Assembly (NCBI GenBank): GCA_031002005.1
Contig: JARYHS010009186.1
Location: forward strand, 250,447,199 to 250,511,198
DNA length: 64,000 nt
DNA from: Vandiemenella viatica
Taxonomy: Eukaryota > Arthropoda > Insecta > Orthoptera > Morabidae
Direction: 5' to 3'
Part shown: positions 10,196-21,885 of the stretch, piece by piece
Numbering within the stretch: position 1 is the first letter of the stretch
Layout: every line of letters begins with the position of its first letter
Position numbers and translations under genes: made by a program
The notes under the pieces: generated by a model
What the model saw: only the letters and a program-made list of their open reading frames with translations
Database searches by the model: none
What the model was told of the DNA's origin: nothing

Positions 10196-11359
10196 TTTCC
10201 ATTTGTGAAAACTGTAATTTTTGAGGCGCAGACTGGGGACCATGCCAGCATTCGCCTACACGTTTGCGGGGAGCAGCAGTGAGGACGGCCGGTACGCGAA
10301 GGTCTGGGCTCGTGCCAGGTCCCGTTGCACTTCATCGATTTAGAGTGCGGCGCCTCATCGCACTGTGTCACGCTCAGGAATGGTTTACTATAGACATTTT
10401 TTTTGTATCTACTCTGTGTTGTGTGTGATACAGAATGTCACCCAGTTTTGATGTTGGATTGTTAGACTAGTGGTTTAGTTGGACCCGGCACCAGCGAGCC
10501 TCCTGGAGACAGCGGGTCGATATTCGCCGCGACTGCTCGGCTGTGTCTAACTCGATGATTCAAAGCGGCGCGGGCCATGTGGTGGCGCTATCGATTCCAG
10601 GCCGCGCGGTGCGATCCCAAATTCAATTTGCCGTCTGTCTCGTTACGGTCCGCTCGGGGAGAGAGCGGCCCCTTGGCTTAATCACCGCGGCACAACGCAA
10701 ATCCGCGCCGCAGCCGAGGAAATCACGGGTAAGTGCTGTTTAATTGACAAACCTGCCGCTACGAGCGCTGCAGCCAGCCGAAGTAAACATTAATTGTGAA
10801 ATCTCTGTTTAAAAGATTCTACCCACACTTCAGATAAAATTACGAAATGTAATTTTGTAAGTAGACTTGCTGGAAAAAAAATTGAAAAATCCAAAAGACA
10901 TGGACGGTAATTTCATTGTAACTTCGTACGCATGCACATCTTCGGCGGGTATGTGAAAGATTAAGAGTTGCAATTCTAGGTGACAGGTAGAACGATGATC
11001 AGAATTGCCAGACGTCGTAATTAGTGTTGCCAAGTCCAGATTGTTTAAAATCAGGACGCAAAGTAAAAAAAAAAAATCGTGATCCAAAAAAATATGTTTT
11101 TAAATAAATCATGTTAATTCTTATAATTTTGGGTGGACAGGGGTAATTTATATAAGTATTTGTCTATCATAGGAACTAATGAATCTTATTACTTAACATT
11201 GTAATAATAGTCAGACTTGTTGACTAAAGTATTAATTTTTTTAATTAAAATTGTACTTAGTGCTAGATTTCATTGCTTTTATCATACTTCTTTTAATTAC
11301 GTAATTATAAAATTGGTTACAAGACAAACTGAAACTCTTTTTAATTTGTATTTCTGTTT
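10196..11359. other. Intergenic stretch with a CpG-rich island (about 10470-10780)
   Basis: 10470-10780 is conspicuously GC/CpG-rich between AT-rich flanks and contains no recognised repeat. An open frame (10543-10743) ends just after a donor-like GGTAAGTG (10730-10737), so a spliced exon cannot be excluded, though no protein family was recognised. The remainder (10790-11359) is AT-rich with nothing visible. Confidence 0.4.
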
Positions 11360-11371
11360 TGACAGCCTCGT

Positions 11372-11613
11372 TTTTTTTTACTCATGGCTTTACGCCTCTT
11401 CGACGTCTTGGTCATTAGAGGCGGGATGTGACTGGGGACAAGGAAGGGAAAGGAATTGGGCCATGGTCCTTTTGAAGGAAGCATCCCGGCATTCACCTGG
11501 AGTGATTTGGGGAAACCATGGTAAACCCAAATCTGGATGTCCGGACGGGGATTCGAACCGCCGTCCTCCCGAATGCGAGGCCAGAACGCTAACCGTTCAC
11601 CCACCACGCTCGG
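11372..11613 (-). mobile_element. SINE family A, full length, 12-bp TSD (subfamily 1)
   Basis: On the minus strand it runs CCGAGCGTGGTGGGTGAACG (A-box region), a B box (GGTTCGAATCC), the body, the subfamily-1 3' end (TAATGACCAAGACGTCGAAG, GGCGTAAAGCC) and an A-run. TGACAGCCTCGT flanks it at 11360-11371 and 11614-11625. The open frames across it (11217-11645, 11341-11607) are SINE read-through. Confidence 0.95.
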
Positions 11614-11625
11614 TGACAGCCTCGT

Positions 11626-14356
11626 GTGATTATTCGAACTCTTAGAGAAAATTATATTAGTCTGGGATAATTACCTTTCAGCTACCGCGTTTCAAACCGG
11701 TATTGATACTATGGAAACAAATATTCAGATTCATGTGTCTCATAAAAGTGATTTAAACCTTGATCTCATTTGGCATAGTATGAGAAATGACTATAAAAGT
11801 TTCAGGATGAAATTCTCCCTTTCAAATTTACTCAAACACAGCATAATTTAAACTGTTATGCAAATGTGTGCAGTTCATCCCACTGATACAATATGACTAT
11901 TACTATGGCGCATTGACTGGAAAACTGAATTGCGGCACCGTAAGTTCACATCTGCGTTGTCTGTATAGAAATTAGTAAGATGTTTACTGTCAATACTGAG
12001 CTTTCCAGTAGTGTCAAATTTTAAAATGTCGCCGATACAGTTTCATTCGTGTCTTCATGATGAAACCAGAAGCTTAAGTCCGTAAAATGACATAATATGC
12101 TACGTCTGAACGTGGGGTCATTGCACTTCCCCGTTCCAGCATGTCGCACGGGCAAACTGCTAGTTGGGTACAGAGAAGAATATGTGCGAATATACACAGT
12201 GGTCCTGGGACTGACGTATGGCATGAAAAACCTACCACAATAACGTCAAAGTATGTTCAGAGATTTTTTACGGTTTTTGAGATAGAAATTTCTTTTCGTA
12301 TAGCATAGTTCACTCCGTTAAACTAATTATTTTAGGTGTATCTTTATTTATAATTCTTTTATTTTGCTTTAATAGGGGTCTTAAATAAATAAACCATCGG
12401 ATAAAATAGTTAAAGACTAATATTTTAAGTAAACATAGAGTAACTATAGGTTTAAGTTGGATGTCTTATTTTTGGTAGATTTCTGAAGGCAGAAACTAGG
12501 AAAAAAATCGAAACCAGAAAGCTATTTACTGTTGACAATCTGGAAAGCGGTAGAGATTTCTGGAATGTTTATCTATGTTGTAGCGTGATCTTTGGCGGGT
12601 ATCTCGTAAAGAATCATTCGTATTAGATGCAGTGAGATCTGTGCCGTCTATCTGTTCTCGAAAAGAGAGAATGAAAATTCCTTGCTCTGTTACACGGCGT
12701 CGTAGAGTCATGAGATATACTGCAGAGTTTAAGCTAGACTAGAAGTTGCGAAAACTCCATCCAGATAGGTGAGCTAGTTTTTTGCGTGATGTCTGGACGA
12801 AAAGACCCACACATATACAGCCAGATTGCATATCTATAATAGAACACAGATAAATAGATGCGTAATTTTTTTGTTTGGAGTTACCACTGGCAAATTTTGA
12901 TGGTTCTGGCATTCTAAATAATTAATCTGTAATGAGAAGGTTGTAATATTATTGATTTTAAGAACGACATTTACTGTTCAATATTTTCACATGGGAATGG
13001 ATACATTACGTGGGATCACAGTTCCGAAAACAGATTGAATCCAAGCGCCGGGTTTGCAGGAACAGGTTCCTGGCAGCAGGACAACTAGTTGGCTTTGCCA
13101 CCGTGCGCGCTAGTCATGTTTGCAATCAAGGCATCTGATGGTGAAACTGCTATTCTTGTAGTAAATTTATTTAGTTTCGAACTATTCTCAGTGCAAATAA
13201 ATTTTTTGTTCAGATTGAAATTTTTTGCACTATTACACGTTTCTTTAAAAATAAAGTTTATGGTATATTTTCCATTCAAACAGAGAAGGAAATGATTGAT
13301 GCATTTTTTTTTAATCAAACGTTATCTCAGTAATACACACAGCTTATTTAGTCTATGAGAAGTACTAATCAGAAAAATGAAGATGCATAGTTTAAGCTTA
13401 CAAAACAGTGTTTAATACTTAAAGAATACAGTTGAAGAGTAAGAGAAAATATCTGTTAATTATTCGTGAATGTGATATCTGGAATTATATCACTTCTCAC
13501 TTCGAGTCGTGATTTTCTAACCGGCCTCCTAGACGTGGCTGACAATGAGGAAGGAAATGACGTCACTGGGCGTCGGGTTGCAGGAATCTGCTGAGCAGAC
13601 ACCTGCGGAGCGACTGTCCGCCCTCGCAACCAATTGCAACCACCCACCACAAATGCAGCGGTGGAAAAAAAAATCAACAGAAATACCTAAACGCACCACC
13701 TCTTACACGTATAGGTCCTAACAAACATTTCTAGACTGTACAGCACTTGATATATTATTTAGAATGCCTGCTAAAAAACTTAATTCATTGCTCACAATAG
13801 GATGACGTTATTCTCAAAATTTGTTGGTGTTAGTGTAGACAATCAACATATTTTACATTATACACATAGTAGGGTAGCGTTATTCTGAACGAGTGTTGAA
13901 AGTCTAATTTAAGATTTGTTTGTGGTAACAATTCATTGATGCTGCTGGCGAATTTATGTAGGCCTATCTACAACTAGCACAATATCATATGAGTAAGCCT
14001 ACAAAAATTTACTATTACTATTCAAATGAAGATAAGTTTTATGTCAAGTTTAGATCGAGATACAGTGATTCAATTATTGCGCTGGCGTTAGTCCAATTGC
14101 AATTCATACCGAAGTTATATGATGAAATTAATTGTGATAATTTATGCTACACGAACTAGGATCCCTGTTGTTGCTTAATAGTTCGCAATGAATTTGATGT
14201 GTTGAGATGGGCGACACTATCATAGCTATCGGTCCGCAATTTGATGATTGATTTTTTTTTGATACCTGTCTTAGTTCTCGTGATTTTCACTATCAAAACT
14301 TAGTTATAGGTGTAGTTACTTGTGCCTTTGGTGACGCTTTCATTCTGCTCCAGGCC
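11626..14356. other. Long intergenic stretch, no recognised gene
   Basis: About 2.7 kb of mostly AT-rich DNA. Short open frames (12021-12224, 12526-12711, 13085-13318, 13456-13677) lack motifs and coding composition. 13500-13670 is slightly GC-richer. No inverted repeats or SINE heads were seen. Confidence 0.5.
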
Positions 14357-14367
14357 ACGTTTTAACC

Positions 14368-14540
14368 CCCCGTCCGGGCATCCAGATTTGGGTTTTCCAT
14401 GGTTTCCCAAATCACTCCAGGCAAATGCCGGGATGCTTCCTTCAAATGGTCATGGCCGAATTCCTTCCCATTCCTTGCCCCCCATCCTTTCCCGTCTCTA
14501 AAGACCTCGCTGTTAAGAGACGTTAAGCAGTTAAAAAAAT
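14368..14540 (+). mobile_element. SINE family A, 5'-truncated, 11-bp TSD (subfamily 2)
   Basis: It starts within the head just after the B box (CCCCGTCCGGGCATCCAGAT) and ends TTAAGAGACGTTAAGCAGTT plus an A-run. ACGTTTTAACC flanks it at 14357-14367 and 14541-14551. Truncation at the TSD shows that it integrated already 5'-truncated, which is how target-primed reverse transcription fails. Confidence 0.92.
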
Positions 14541-14551
14541 ACGTTTTAACC

Positions 14552-15803
14552 TAACCACAAGCGGTAGTAAAAAAATAAAATACCCACTCTGTATGTCCAG
14601 CGCGTAGTTCATTGTGGCTTTGGAGAAATTACTTTTTGGTCATACTATTTCCCAACCTAAACACCTCAATTTGGAGAGAGGAAAAACAAGCGAGATATCG
14701 AAATTTTTTAGTCTCTACTTTAGATATGTGTTCGTGTTTCATAAGAATCCATCATCAAATTTGACTTTGTGGAAATTTTTCTTCTGCATTTTGAATCCAA
14801 AACAGTGCGTGGTGAAGGTCTCTTGTGTCGTCTCCTCTCTTTTCTTTGCTCAGTGATTGGAACGTGTCACTATGATTGGTCTCTTGGGAACGTGTTTCTC
14901 GTGCCGTCACATTGCAGTTCGTGTATGGAACCAGTGGATCAAAGAGGCTCGTATGCAGAGACGAGCGCGTACTAACATAGTAGGCAAACGCTAAATACGA
15001 AGAGCTGGAGCGCCATTGCGATCCTGCCTTCTGCGTGTTCAGTGCGATGTGAACAACAACTGCAACATCAGAGAGGTTTTAGGGCCTCCACATATAATAT
15101 TTCAGCGGGCCAATGCCCGGCAATATTTGGTGAGAAATGTCGAAGAACGACGGGTACTACTGCTTCCATGACCTGCACGCTTGGCTGACGTGTCGCCTTT
15201 CAAACTTCGGTTGGCAACTACTAGCTGCATTCTGGACACGCCTGCAAACCGCGCGACCGAGTGTTTCCCAGCCTCATATTGTAAGGTACGAAATTATGGT
15301 TGGTGTTGTAAATATATTTGAAATGTAGCGAGGTCACAGAGTATGTATTTTTGACGTTGATAATTTAGTTAAAAGTTCAAAGACGCCAATAAAGGCAGTG
15401 CGGAGCATCTTTGAAAAACAGATGAAGAGAAGAGACGAAAAAGAAATGGTTTTAATGAAAGCCGAACGGGATATAAGTTAAATGAAAGAGGAAGTTTCAA
15501 AGTCTCAATGAAGCTGTATTTTGACAAGTAGTGTGTAAATGTTAAATGTAATGTCTACAGAAATGAAAGGGAATTAATGTATGATTTGTAAGACATTGTG
15601 TGATGATAGGAAGGAATGTATCATGAAGATAAGCAATACTTGTATATTATGTTGTTAATATGAATTACAGGAATAAATTATTTGCTTAATGATCTAAGGA
15701 TAATGAACGAATTATTCCAGAAAGTAAATAAATGAATGAAAATTGCAATGATTTATCAGATATTAAAACCTCTCCTTGGTGTCGATGAGGAACGAATATG
15801 TTT
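14552..15803. other. Intergenic stretch, no recognised gene
   Basis: No family resemblance in the ORFs at 14614-14856, 14769-14975 or 15137-15328. 15400-15780 is purine-rich and AT-rich. Nothing else was seen. Confidence 0.45.
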
Positions 15804-15999
15804 AAAAAAAGGACGATCCGCTCAGTCTGGTGACAGATGAGAACCGATCATGACCTTTTGGAGGAACCATCCCGGCACTCACCCTGAGTGGTTTGGGGAA
15901 GCCACGGAAACCCGAAATCTGGATTGCCGGACAGGGATTGGAACCAGCGTCCTTCAGTATGCGAGGCCACAGCGTTATCGCCCATCCACCACGCTCGGT
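15804..15999 (-). mobile_element. SINE family A, diverged, 3'-truncated
   Basis: The body is recognisable (GAACCATCCCGGCACTCACC, GGGATTGGAACC as a degraded B box, CCATCCACCACGCTCGGTC as the head end). The 3' end beyond the CCTTTTGG region is replaced by unrelated sequence and a short A-run. Confidence 0.8.
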
Positions 16000-16130
16000 C
16001 TAAAAGCTCTCTACGGCATTCACCCAGCCCGATTTCGATAAATTATGTAAAACCGAAATCAGGATAGCGGGGCTGCGTATGGAATGGTAGAGTCGAACTT
16101 AACCGCCGACCAACCGGCTTCGGTCCAGAC
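16000..16130 (-). repeat. Second tRNA-like SINE remnant abutting the previous SINE
   Basis: GGCATTCACCCAGCCCGATT, AAACCGAAATCAGGATAGCG and a degraded B-box-like 'GAGTCGAACTTAACCGCCGA' followed by CCAACCGGCTTCGGTC have the same order as a family A copy, but are heavily diverged. Possibly a related SINE. Confidence 0.4.
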
Positions 16131-16232
16131 ATTGAAATTCGAGGAAAGACCGCAGCTACTAAGACACGCATGATCCCTTTATGGTCGGTTTAATTCGGTA
16201 TGTTTTCGTTCATTTAAAGACCTTGAGACAAG

Positions 16233-16456
16233 ACGTAGCTAGCCGGCCTGGGTAGCGTAAGGGATAGGGTCTTTAAGGAAACATCATATATATATTATAA
16301 TTCGTTGTAAGAAAAAAATATTCCATGTACAAACTGATTTCTCACGTAGCTAGCCGGCCTGGGTAGCGTAGGGGATAGGGGCTTTAAGGAAACATCATAT
16401 ATAAATTATAATTCGTTGTAAGAAAAAAATTATTCCATGTACAAACTGATTTCTCA
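16233..16456. repeat. Two-unit tandem duplication (~111 bp) carrying a SINE-B head
   Basis: Units 16233-16343 and 16344-16456 both start ACGTAGCTAGCCGGCCTGGG and end ACAAACTGATTTCTC, differing by a few bases. Each contains the first ~30 bp of SINE B (GCCGGCCTGGGTAGCGTA) but no B box, so a truncated SINE head was copied together with its flank. Confidence 0.85.
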
Positions 16457-16464
16457 GTGCCGCC

Positions 16465-16680
16465 GGCATCTACTAACTGCACTGTAATGCCATATTTCGG
16501 TATTTTTAATTTAATTCATTGCGACTTTTCAGAAAAAGGAGAATGCAAAACGTGAAGAGGACATTATAAGGAAGCAGTTAATCCAAATTTCAACAAGTCA
16601 GTAATAGTTTTGGGGTGGTGGAGAAGATACCCTTCCACCCCAGACTTCATTGTGATAAAATAGCGTATCGCTGGACCAAA
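16465..16680. mobile_element. Family T element, one arm only
   Basis: 16497-16640 matches the right arm of the 3700-4445 element (GTATTTTTAATTTAATTCAT, AGGAGAATGCAAAACGTGAA, AATCCAAATTTCAACA, TTTTGGGGTGGTGGAGA). The other arm and the interior are missing. Confidence 0.7.
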
Positions 16681-16994
16681 GATTGTTATTTTCAGTAGCA
16701 ATATTGCAGAGCAGACTCTTTGGGTGCTTAGTAGTAGCAGTCATTATATTGTTTTGTAGTAAGAGAAAAGCTATAGAAATGATAGGGAGCAGAATATTTT
16801 GGTGGTTGTATTATAATAACAAGAAGATATGTTAAACTGGAAGTTTTTGGATTGATTGAAAAATAAAATATTTAAAATGAAAGAGAAGAAAATCAACAAA
16901 AGTAAGTGAGTAATTTTATTCAATGATTAAGTTGTAAGATTCAAAACCACGTGTGTACAAATTGTATTTGTACAAATTTCGAAAGTTATCTTAC

Positions 16995-17203
16995 AAGTGC
17001 CAGCTCCACGTGCCGAAGGTCGCCGGTTCGGATCCGGCCGCGGGCCTGGGAGTTGTGTCTCTGAATGTCATGTCCGTGGCGTGTCTAATTTGATGGAAAG
17101 AATTCATACTGGAGAAAGAAATAGCACTGAGTGACATAATTACCATCGAGCTGGCTGCATGACCTAAGATGCCGAAAGCCATTGAAAAAAAAAAAAAAAA
17201 AAA
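16995..17203 (+). mobile_element. SINE family B with poly(A) tail, 5'-truncated
   Basis: It starts inside the head (GTGCCAGCTCCACGTGCCGA), then AGGTCGCCGGTTCGGATCCG (B box), GGCCTGGGAGTTGTGTCTCT, a body to GATGCCGAAAGCCATTG, and 19 A residues (17185-17203). The 3' end GAAAGCCAT is shared with the copy at 46248-46490, where the tail is (AT)n instead. Confidence 0.85.
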
Positions 17204-18044
17204 GGCAGTTAGTAAGAATGAGAGATATAAATTTCTCCTCGGAAGATACAACACTACGCAATTTTTTATCTATCTACTAATAGTTTACTAACCTTTACAA
17301 CATCTTAAGGAATTCAAAATTGTACTATTTTTATCTTTTTATATCTTCTTTATCAACGCCCTCCCAGGATGGAAAATATTAATTGCCATCTTTTAGAGAT
17401 AACTGGGTTTAAAGTCTAGCTTCTCAGTTATAATATCGTCAATCTCTCCTTCGTTTTTTTTACATTTTTGTGAAAGAGAATGCATACTCTACCTTTCTTT
17501 ATTTCTTGTTATTTTTAGTTTAAGATTACTGTCAGTATTATGGCTACAACTAAACCTTTAACTTAATTCCTCAGCAAAATTTTTACATGCATCTAAGTTT
17601 TTCACAAATAATTTTTCTCACTTAGGGTACTATTTCCAAAACATCGGCAGCTTCCTTCTAGATGCTTCTGTTTCACCAAGCCCTCTTATTTATCCCTCTC
17701 CAATAACACTGTTCGACAACGTAGAATTTTGTTTCTATATCATTTTTACATGGGGAACTCATATCAGAAACAGTTTTTTAGTTTTCAAATATTTTTCTAT
17801 ATAAAGAGAAATTTGTTAAAAAAAAAGTTGGCAACATCAACTTCTGCATTTCAATTATTTCAATATAAAAATGTTGGTACCTTTTAATGTACTTCTGCGA
17901 CGTTTTGTAATTTACAAGTCATTGGGGGAGATTAATAATAGAGTTTGTGTTAGACTTATTACAGAGCACTTGAGACTCTTTATACATGCATCCAAAATTA
18001 GTTTAAAGAAAGTTCTACATCACAAGGGGGAAAGTAATTTCTTC
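17204..18044. other. AT-rich intergenic stretch, no recognised gene
   Basis: Only short frames (for example 17871-18056) with no motif. No repeat was recognised. Confidence 0.5.
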
Positions 18045-18309
18045 CATCCCAGTTAGGGTTGCCAGATGGCCGGGAAATCCGGGAATGTCCGGGAATTTTG
18101 TGTCTGGTCCCGTGTCCATGAATTAAGCTTTACAGTCCTGGAATTCACGTATACTAGGTTTTTTGTTTTTGTTTTTGCTTTTTTCCTAACTTAAGATATT
18201 AAGGGGGCCACGAGACCAAGCCAAGCATTCACCGCTCCCACAGCGGGAGATAGAGGAGTTCTGGAGTCCGCACTACGCACTTCACCTTGCCGACGACCAG
18301 AGAGAATAT

Positions 18310-19031
18310 TAATTAGACTGTTCAACTCATGGAGGAAGGAAAGTGATAGCTTCAATATTTTGGACATTGATCGTGCAATGCTAAATCTTTTTGACCAATT
18401 ACAAAGCAGTTTGGCTGATAATTTTTTCGGAAGTAAAGTCAGAGGAGTTTTCAGAAACCTCACCGAAGACCAGAAGAGTAAATTTAAATCACAGGCACAC
18501 ATTTTCCTACAAATGGCAATAAAATATTTCGAGGAGAGGTATGATTTTAGGCTTGATTGAATTTACAAAAAGTTTGAGCTTTTGTCTCTTAAATCAGAGG
18601 AATTAAAATTGACCCGGGAAATACTATCTGAGCTTCCTGCGATATTGAAAATTGAAGATGCAGTTAACATTGATTCCCTTTACAGAGTTCACACGTCTGA
18701 AAGCTGTTTTTGAGGTCCTTCAAAAAGACTTGCAAAACGATAATAGGCCTATTTCTTTAGAACAAACGTTTCTAATGATTTTGTAAATTTAAAGAAAATA
18801 GTTGGTTTCATTTTGTCAATTCCAACAAGCAAGGACTTTTGCGAAAGAATTTTTAGCCTGTTGAACAATTTACGGACTAAAGTGCTAAACAGAATGTCCA
18901 TGGACTTAATCAAGGCTGAACTGCAAACTCGAATCTATTTTGATGAGTCTTGCTCAGAAATTTTATCAGTTTTGCAGAGCAGTGACGGAGAAAAGCTTTT
19001 GAAAATGGCAAAATGTAGTGATAAATATTAA
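18310..19031 (+). pseudogene. hAT transposase remnant with C-terminal dimerisation domain
   Basis: Open pieces read LDIDRAMLNLFDQLQSSLAD (18360-18560) and, in another frame, ILSIPTSKDFCERIFSLLNN then RMSMDLIKAELQTRI (18813-19031). The pattern 'SIPTS..FCER.FS...N......NRMS.DLIKAELQ' is the hAT C-terminal dimerisation region of the ZBED/ZNF862-like group. Between them a frame with several breaks (about 18560-18800) continues the same kind of sequence. Stops after YDFRLD and later frameshifts make it non-functional. It lies between the terminal repeats of the hAT element in the expected orientation. Confidence 0.8.
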
Positions 19032-19312
19032 AAAAAAGTAGCTAATTAATATTCATTTTGATTGATGTAGATTTCGATTTAACAAAAGAGACATGGTCAA
19101 TTTTTTTCTATTGTTTGTAATACTTGATGTTAATTTTCTACCGACTATTGATTAATAACCATAAAATAAATATTCAGTTTTTGTTTTAAGTTTAGTACTT
19201 TCCGTTTTGATTAATAGTACCAAATGCTACGAAAGAGGTGCTTAATTTTTGTTTTAAAATATTTAAAAGGTATTTCTTGATATGGATTTTCAACCAAAGT
19301 TGAATTGATAAT

Positions 19313-19314
<2 letters not shown>

Positions 19315-19369
<55 letters not shown>
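19315..19369. repeat. (TA)n microsatellite, about 27 units
   Basis: Uninterrupted TA dinucleotide run inside the 3' part of the hAT element. Confidence 0.98.
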
Positions 19370-19372
<3 letters not shown>

Positions 19373-19522
19373 GTAGCATAATGTTTACTTAGAGTACAAC
19401 TTTTGTTATTAATGTGAATTTTTGATCACTCTTTAAACATACCACTAAAATTTATTTTTAATTCCAAATTCCAAAAATGTCCCGGAAATTGTAATCCTGT
19501 ATCTAGCAACCTTAATCCCCAG

Positions 19523-20412
19523 TTGCCTACGCTAGTATGACTCGATAGTCAGATGACAGTTTGGAATATATACTCACATGTATTAAATACAATGAACATA
19601 AATAGAAGTGGCAACTTCAACATTTTTGCCGTAATGTTTTGGTACGCAAAAAAGCTACACCAAATATGAGTGTTTCAGTGACTAAAATAGTCATGACAAA
19701 AATTCCCGTTATAAGGAAGAGGTATGGCCTAGTTGAAAAAAGGAAACTATGAGGAAAAAAGTTGTCAGTGTTAGAAACTAGTAGCTAGTGAAGATGTGCT
19801 TCTTCCTCCACATCAAATTAGTCATAATGAAGCAATTAGTAAGGCTATTGATAAAATTGGAAGAGTATACACCTCTTTGAGCTCATGACTATAGGGGTTT
19901 AGTAAATGAGACCCTTGTTACATACAAAAAAAAATTGGGATGCAGTATCATTAATAAAGATATATTTAAAGAAATACTGAGAGATTATCTTATTGACGAC
20001 TCCTTCTACTCCATTCAAGAATTTGAACAAATTAATTAATTGTATTCAATGTGAGTTTTGCAAAATTCAGTTGTAAAAATTAATGTTTATTGTTATTCTC
20101 TTTATTTGTTTTTGGAACGTATAATTGTTTTTAGTATGATTATGACTCATATTGTATGTATGTGTTTTAACCATAACATGTTTCGCATCCCAGAGGTCCT
20201 TCCTCAGGAGGGATCCATGAAACAAGATTGATAAATAAATAAATAATAAATAAATTATTATTATTTTTTTAGAACAGTGAAACTATTAAGTACCTCGTTT
20301 TGGCTTTGGGTCTGATTCACCAGGTTTATTCTTAACTAAAAAAGATGCTCTTTAAAATGCCATTAATATATATTCACAAATTATAATATACATAAACAAT
20401 CTCGTTTCTATA
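19523..20412. other. Intergenic stretch with possible decayed coding sequence
   Basis: 19640-20040 has a composition suggesting old coding DNA, with short open pieces broken by stops, but no domain is recognised. 20170-20225 contains an imperfect inverted pair (TGTTTCGCATCCC against GGGATCCATGAAACA) around CCTTCCTCAGG, similar to the core of the foldback elements at 36305, 39858 and 60303. Confidence 0.35.
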
Positions 20413-21885
20413 TGTGAGCTCGTGACAGTTTCTTGTGTATGGTCACGGATCTAAAATATCTCATGTTTTTAGGGCCAAAGGAAATGACAAGTTGAACCTC
20501 ACCCGTGTTTCACCGAAGGGTTCACTCTGCAAAATTTGAATAAAATCTTTCTAGCCTGAAGAACTTAGAAGAATTAACAGAGGTTTATTTATTTATTTGT
20601 CGTATGGCTAAGCAACTAATATAATACATATAAATATATACAATGGCAAGAATGTTGGCAGCGTTCACAAATTGATGTCTAGTTCTTCCAGCCATTCTAT
20701 GAAGGAAGTTGTAGCTCCAAAAACATCTTCAAACGGTCCATCGTACTTCCTTAGAGGGCATTCCTTGATGATATGCTCCACACTCTGGGAAGGAGCTCCG
20801 CAGTCACATGCAGGAGAATCCTGAAGACCCCACTTATACAGCATGGCGTTGCATTTCGCATGGCCTGTTCTTAGGCGATTTAGTTTGACCCACTGGTCTC
20901 TATTTAGGTGAAATCCAGGAAGTCCAGTTGTGGGATCATTAATATCTGGAGGTTTCACAGATGAGGAGTTCCAGCTTTGTCGCCACTTTTCCTTGACATC
21001 AAAGTCAAATACATCTTGCCATACCGGATTTCTGGATTTAAGACGAGTGGGGGGTAAGTTATTTATGCCCTCGTATTAACAGAGGTATTAAACACGGACA
21101 GAGGTAATCAAGCTACTGTAAAATTGTTTCAAAGGTCGTTGTCGCATGACTTTTCCTCTCTGAAATACAAACTTGTATTTCACCATAAAGGTTCACTCTG
21201 TAAAATTTGAAGAATTTCTATTTACTTTGAAGGGGGTGCGATCATCCATCGCAGCAACAATTACTTTGAAAGAATCTCGTTGTTTTTGATTGAGGCTGGC
21301 TAAACATTCGTAATGAACCTTTTGGTCATCATGTACGTAGTGACCAGAGATGTTTCTACATATTCTGTTTTATCAGCCCAGTTTAATAGCTTAGCAACGC
21401 CGAAGAAATGAGTCTGACGTCCACTTTAAATAAGCTAGTGAACATGAATACAGAACATTAACGAAAGAGGTCAGTAAAACACGTAAAAAGCAAATAAACC
21501 GTATAAACTTCGGCCAAGCATCAATATTAGCGAACGTTTCGACTGAATTGGAATTAAGCCTAGGCCGGAATGAGAATTGGCATTCCTCGTTACAACAGAG
21601 GCCATGAGGCACTGAATTTTCTTTTATGTTGCTTTGATTAGCGATATGTTATTGAAAAGTAGTTCCACGTTTGTGTATTTTCTTATGAATGAAATGCTAC
21701 GAAAATTAAACTTAATGAATGTTTTCTGTCAATTTCATAACAGTTGCTTAGCTATTAAACTGTGCACGTAACCTCGAATTTCTGGTAGCTGTAAATTTTC
21801 CAGCGGAGGCCGGCTTGTGACGTCATCATGCTCCAGCCAATAGCTATGGAGGTGAGTGAGCTTACGAAATCATAGACTAGTGAAA
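20413..21885 (+). repeat. Repeat R, copy 1 (interrupted by a LINE)
   Basis: Begins CTCGTGACAG...GGTCACGGATCTAAAATA, continues through TAGGGCCAAAGGAAATGACA, GTTCACTCTGCAAAATTTGA and TTGTTTTTGATTGAGGCTGG, and ends TGTGACGTCATCATGCTCCA, GCCAATAGCTATGG, GTGAGCTTACGAAATCATAG. These blocks occur in the same order at 21886-23020, 27575-28640 and 46605-47210 (reverse). A 491-bp LINE with an 11-bp TSD interrupts this copy. No coding capacity was recognised. Confidence 0.8.
20584..21074 (-). pseudogene. 5'-truncated LINE: C-terminal region with zinc-knuckle-like motif, 11-bp TSD
   Basis: On the minus strand 20958 to 20665 reads NRDQWVKLNRLRTGHAKCNA and then CDCGAPSQSVEHIIKECP, the C-terminal CxC...EHIxxxCP motif of Jockey-type LINE polyproteins, stopping after LEELDINL. 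Upstream (to ~21060) the frame continues with 'PPTRLKSRNPVWQDVF'-like sequence. The 3' end is an (AAAT)n-type tail, seen as TTTATTTATTTATTT at 20584-20598. ATTAACAGAGG flanks it at 20573-20583 and 21075-21085. The RT is absent: only the last ~0.5 kb was inserted. Confidence 0.88.

Larger units (their letters stand above)
18053..19514 (+). mobile_element. hAT-type DNA transposon, degenerate
   Basis: Short terminal inverted repeats TTAGGGTTGCCAGAT at the left and its complement ATCTAGCAACCTTAA at the right enclose hAT-like coding remnants. Flanking CATCCCAG (18045-18052) and ATCCCCAG (19515-19522) look like a decayed 8-bp target duplication, the size expected for hAT. A (TA)n microsatellite has expanded near the 3' end. 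The N-terminal BED finger and most of the catalytic domain are absent, so this is an internally deleted, non-autonomous copy. Confidence 0.75.

Noticed and set aside
10221..10270. Weak resemblance to the SINE A body (GGGGACCATGCCAGCATTCG)
   Set aside because: Too short and with no supporting head or tail.
10543..10743. 66-codon ORF ending near a GGTAAGT site
   Set aside because: Could be an exon, but the residue pattern fits GC-rich chance coding and no acceptor or family was seen; mentioned under the island instead.
11217..11645. 142-codon ORF
   Set aside because: The second half is a SINE A with its TSD; similar frames recur in every SINE A copy on both strands.
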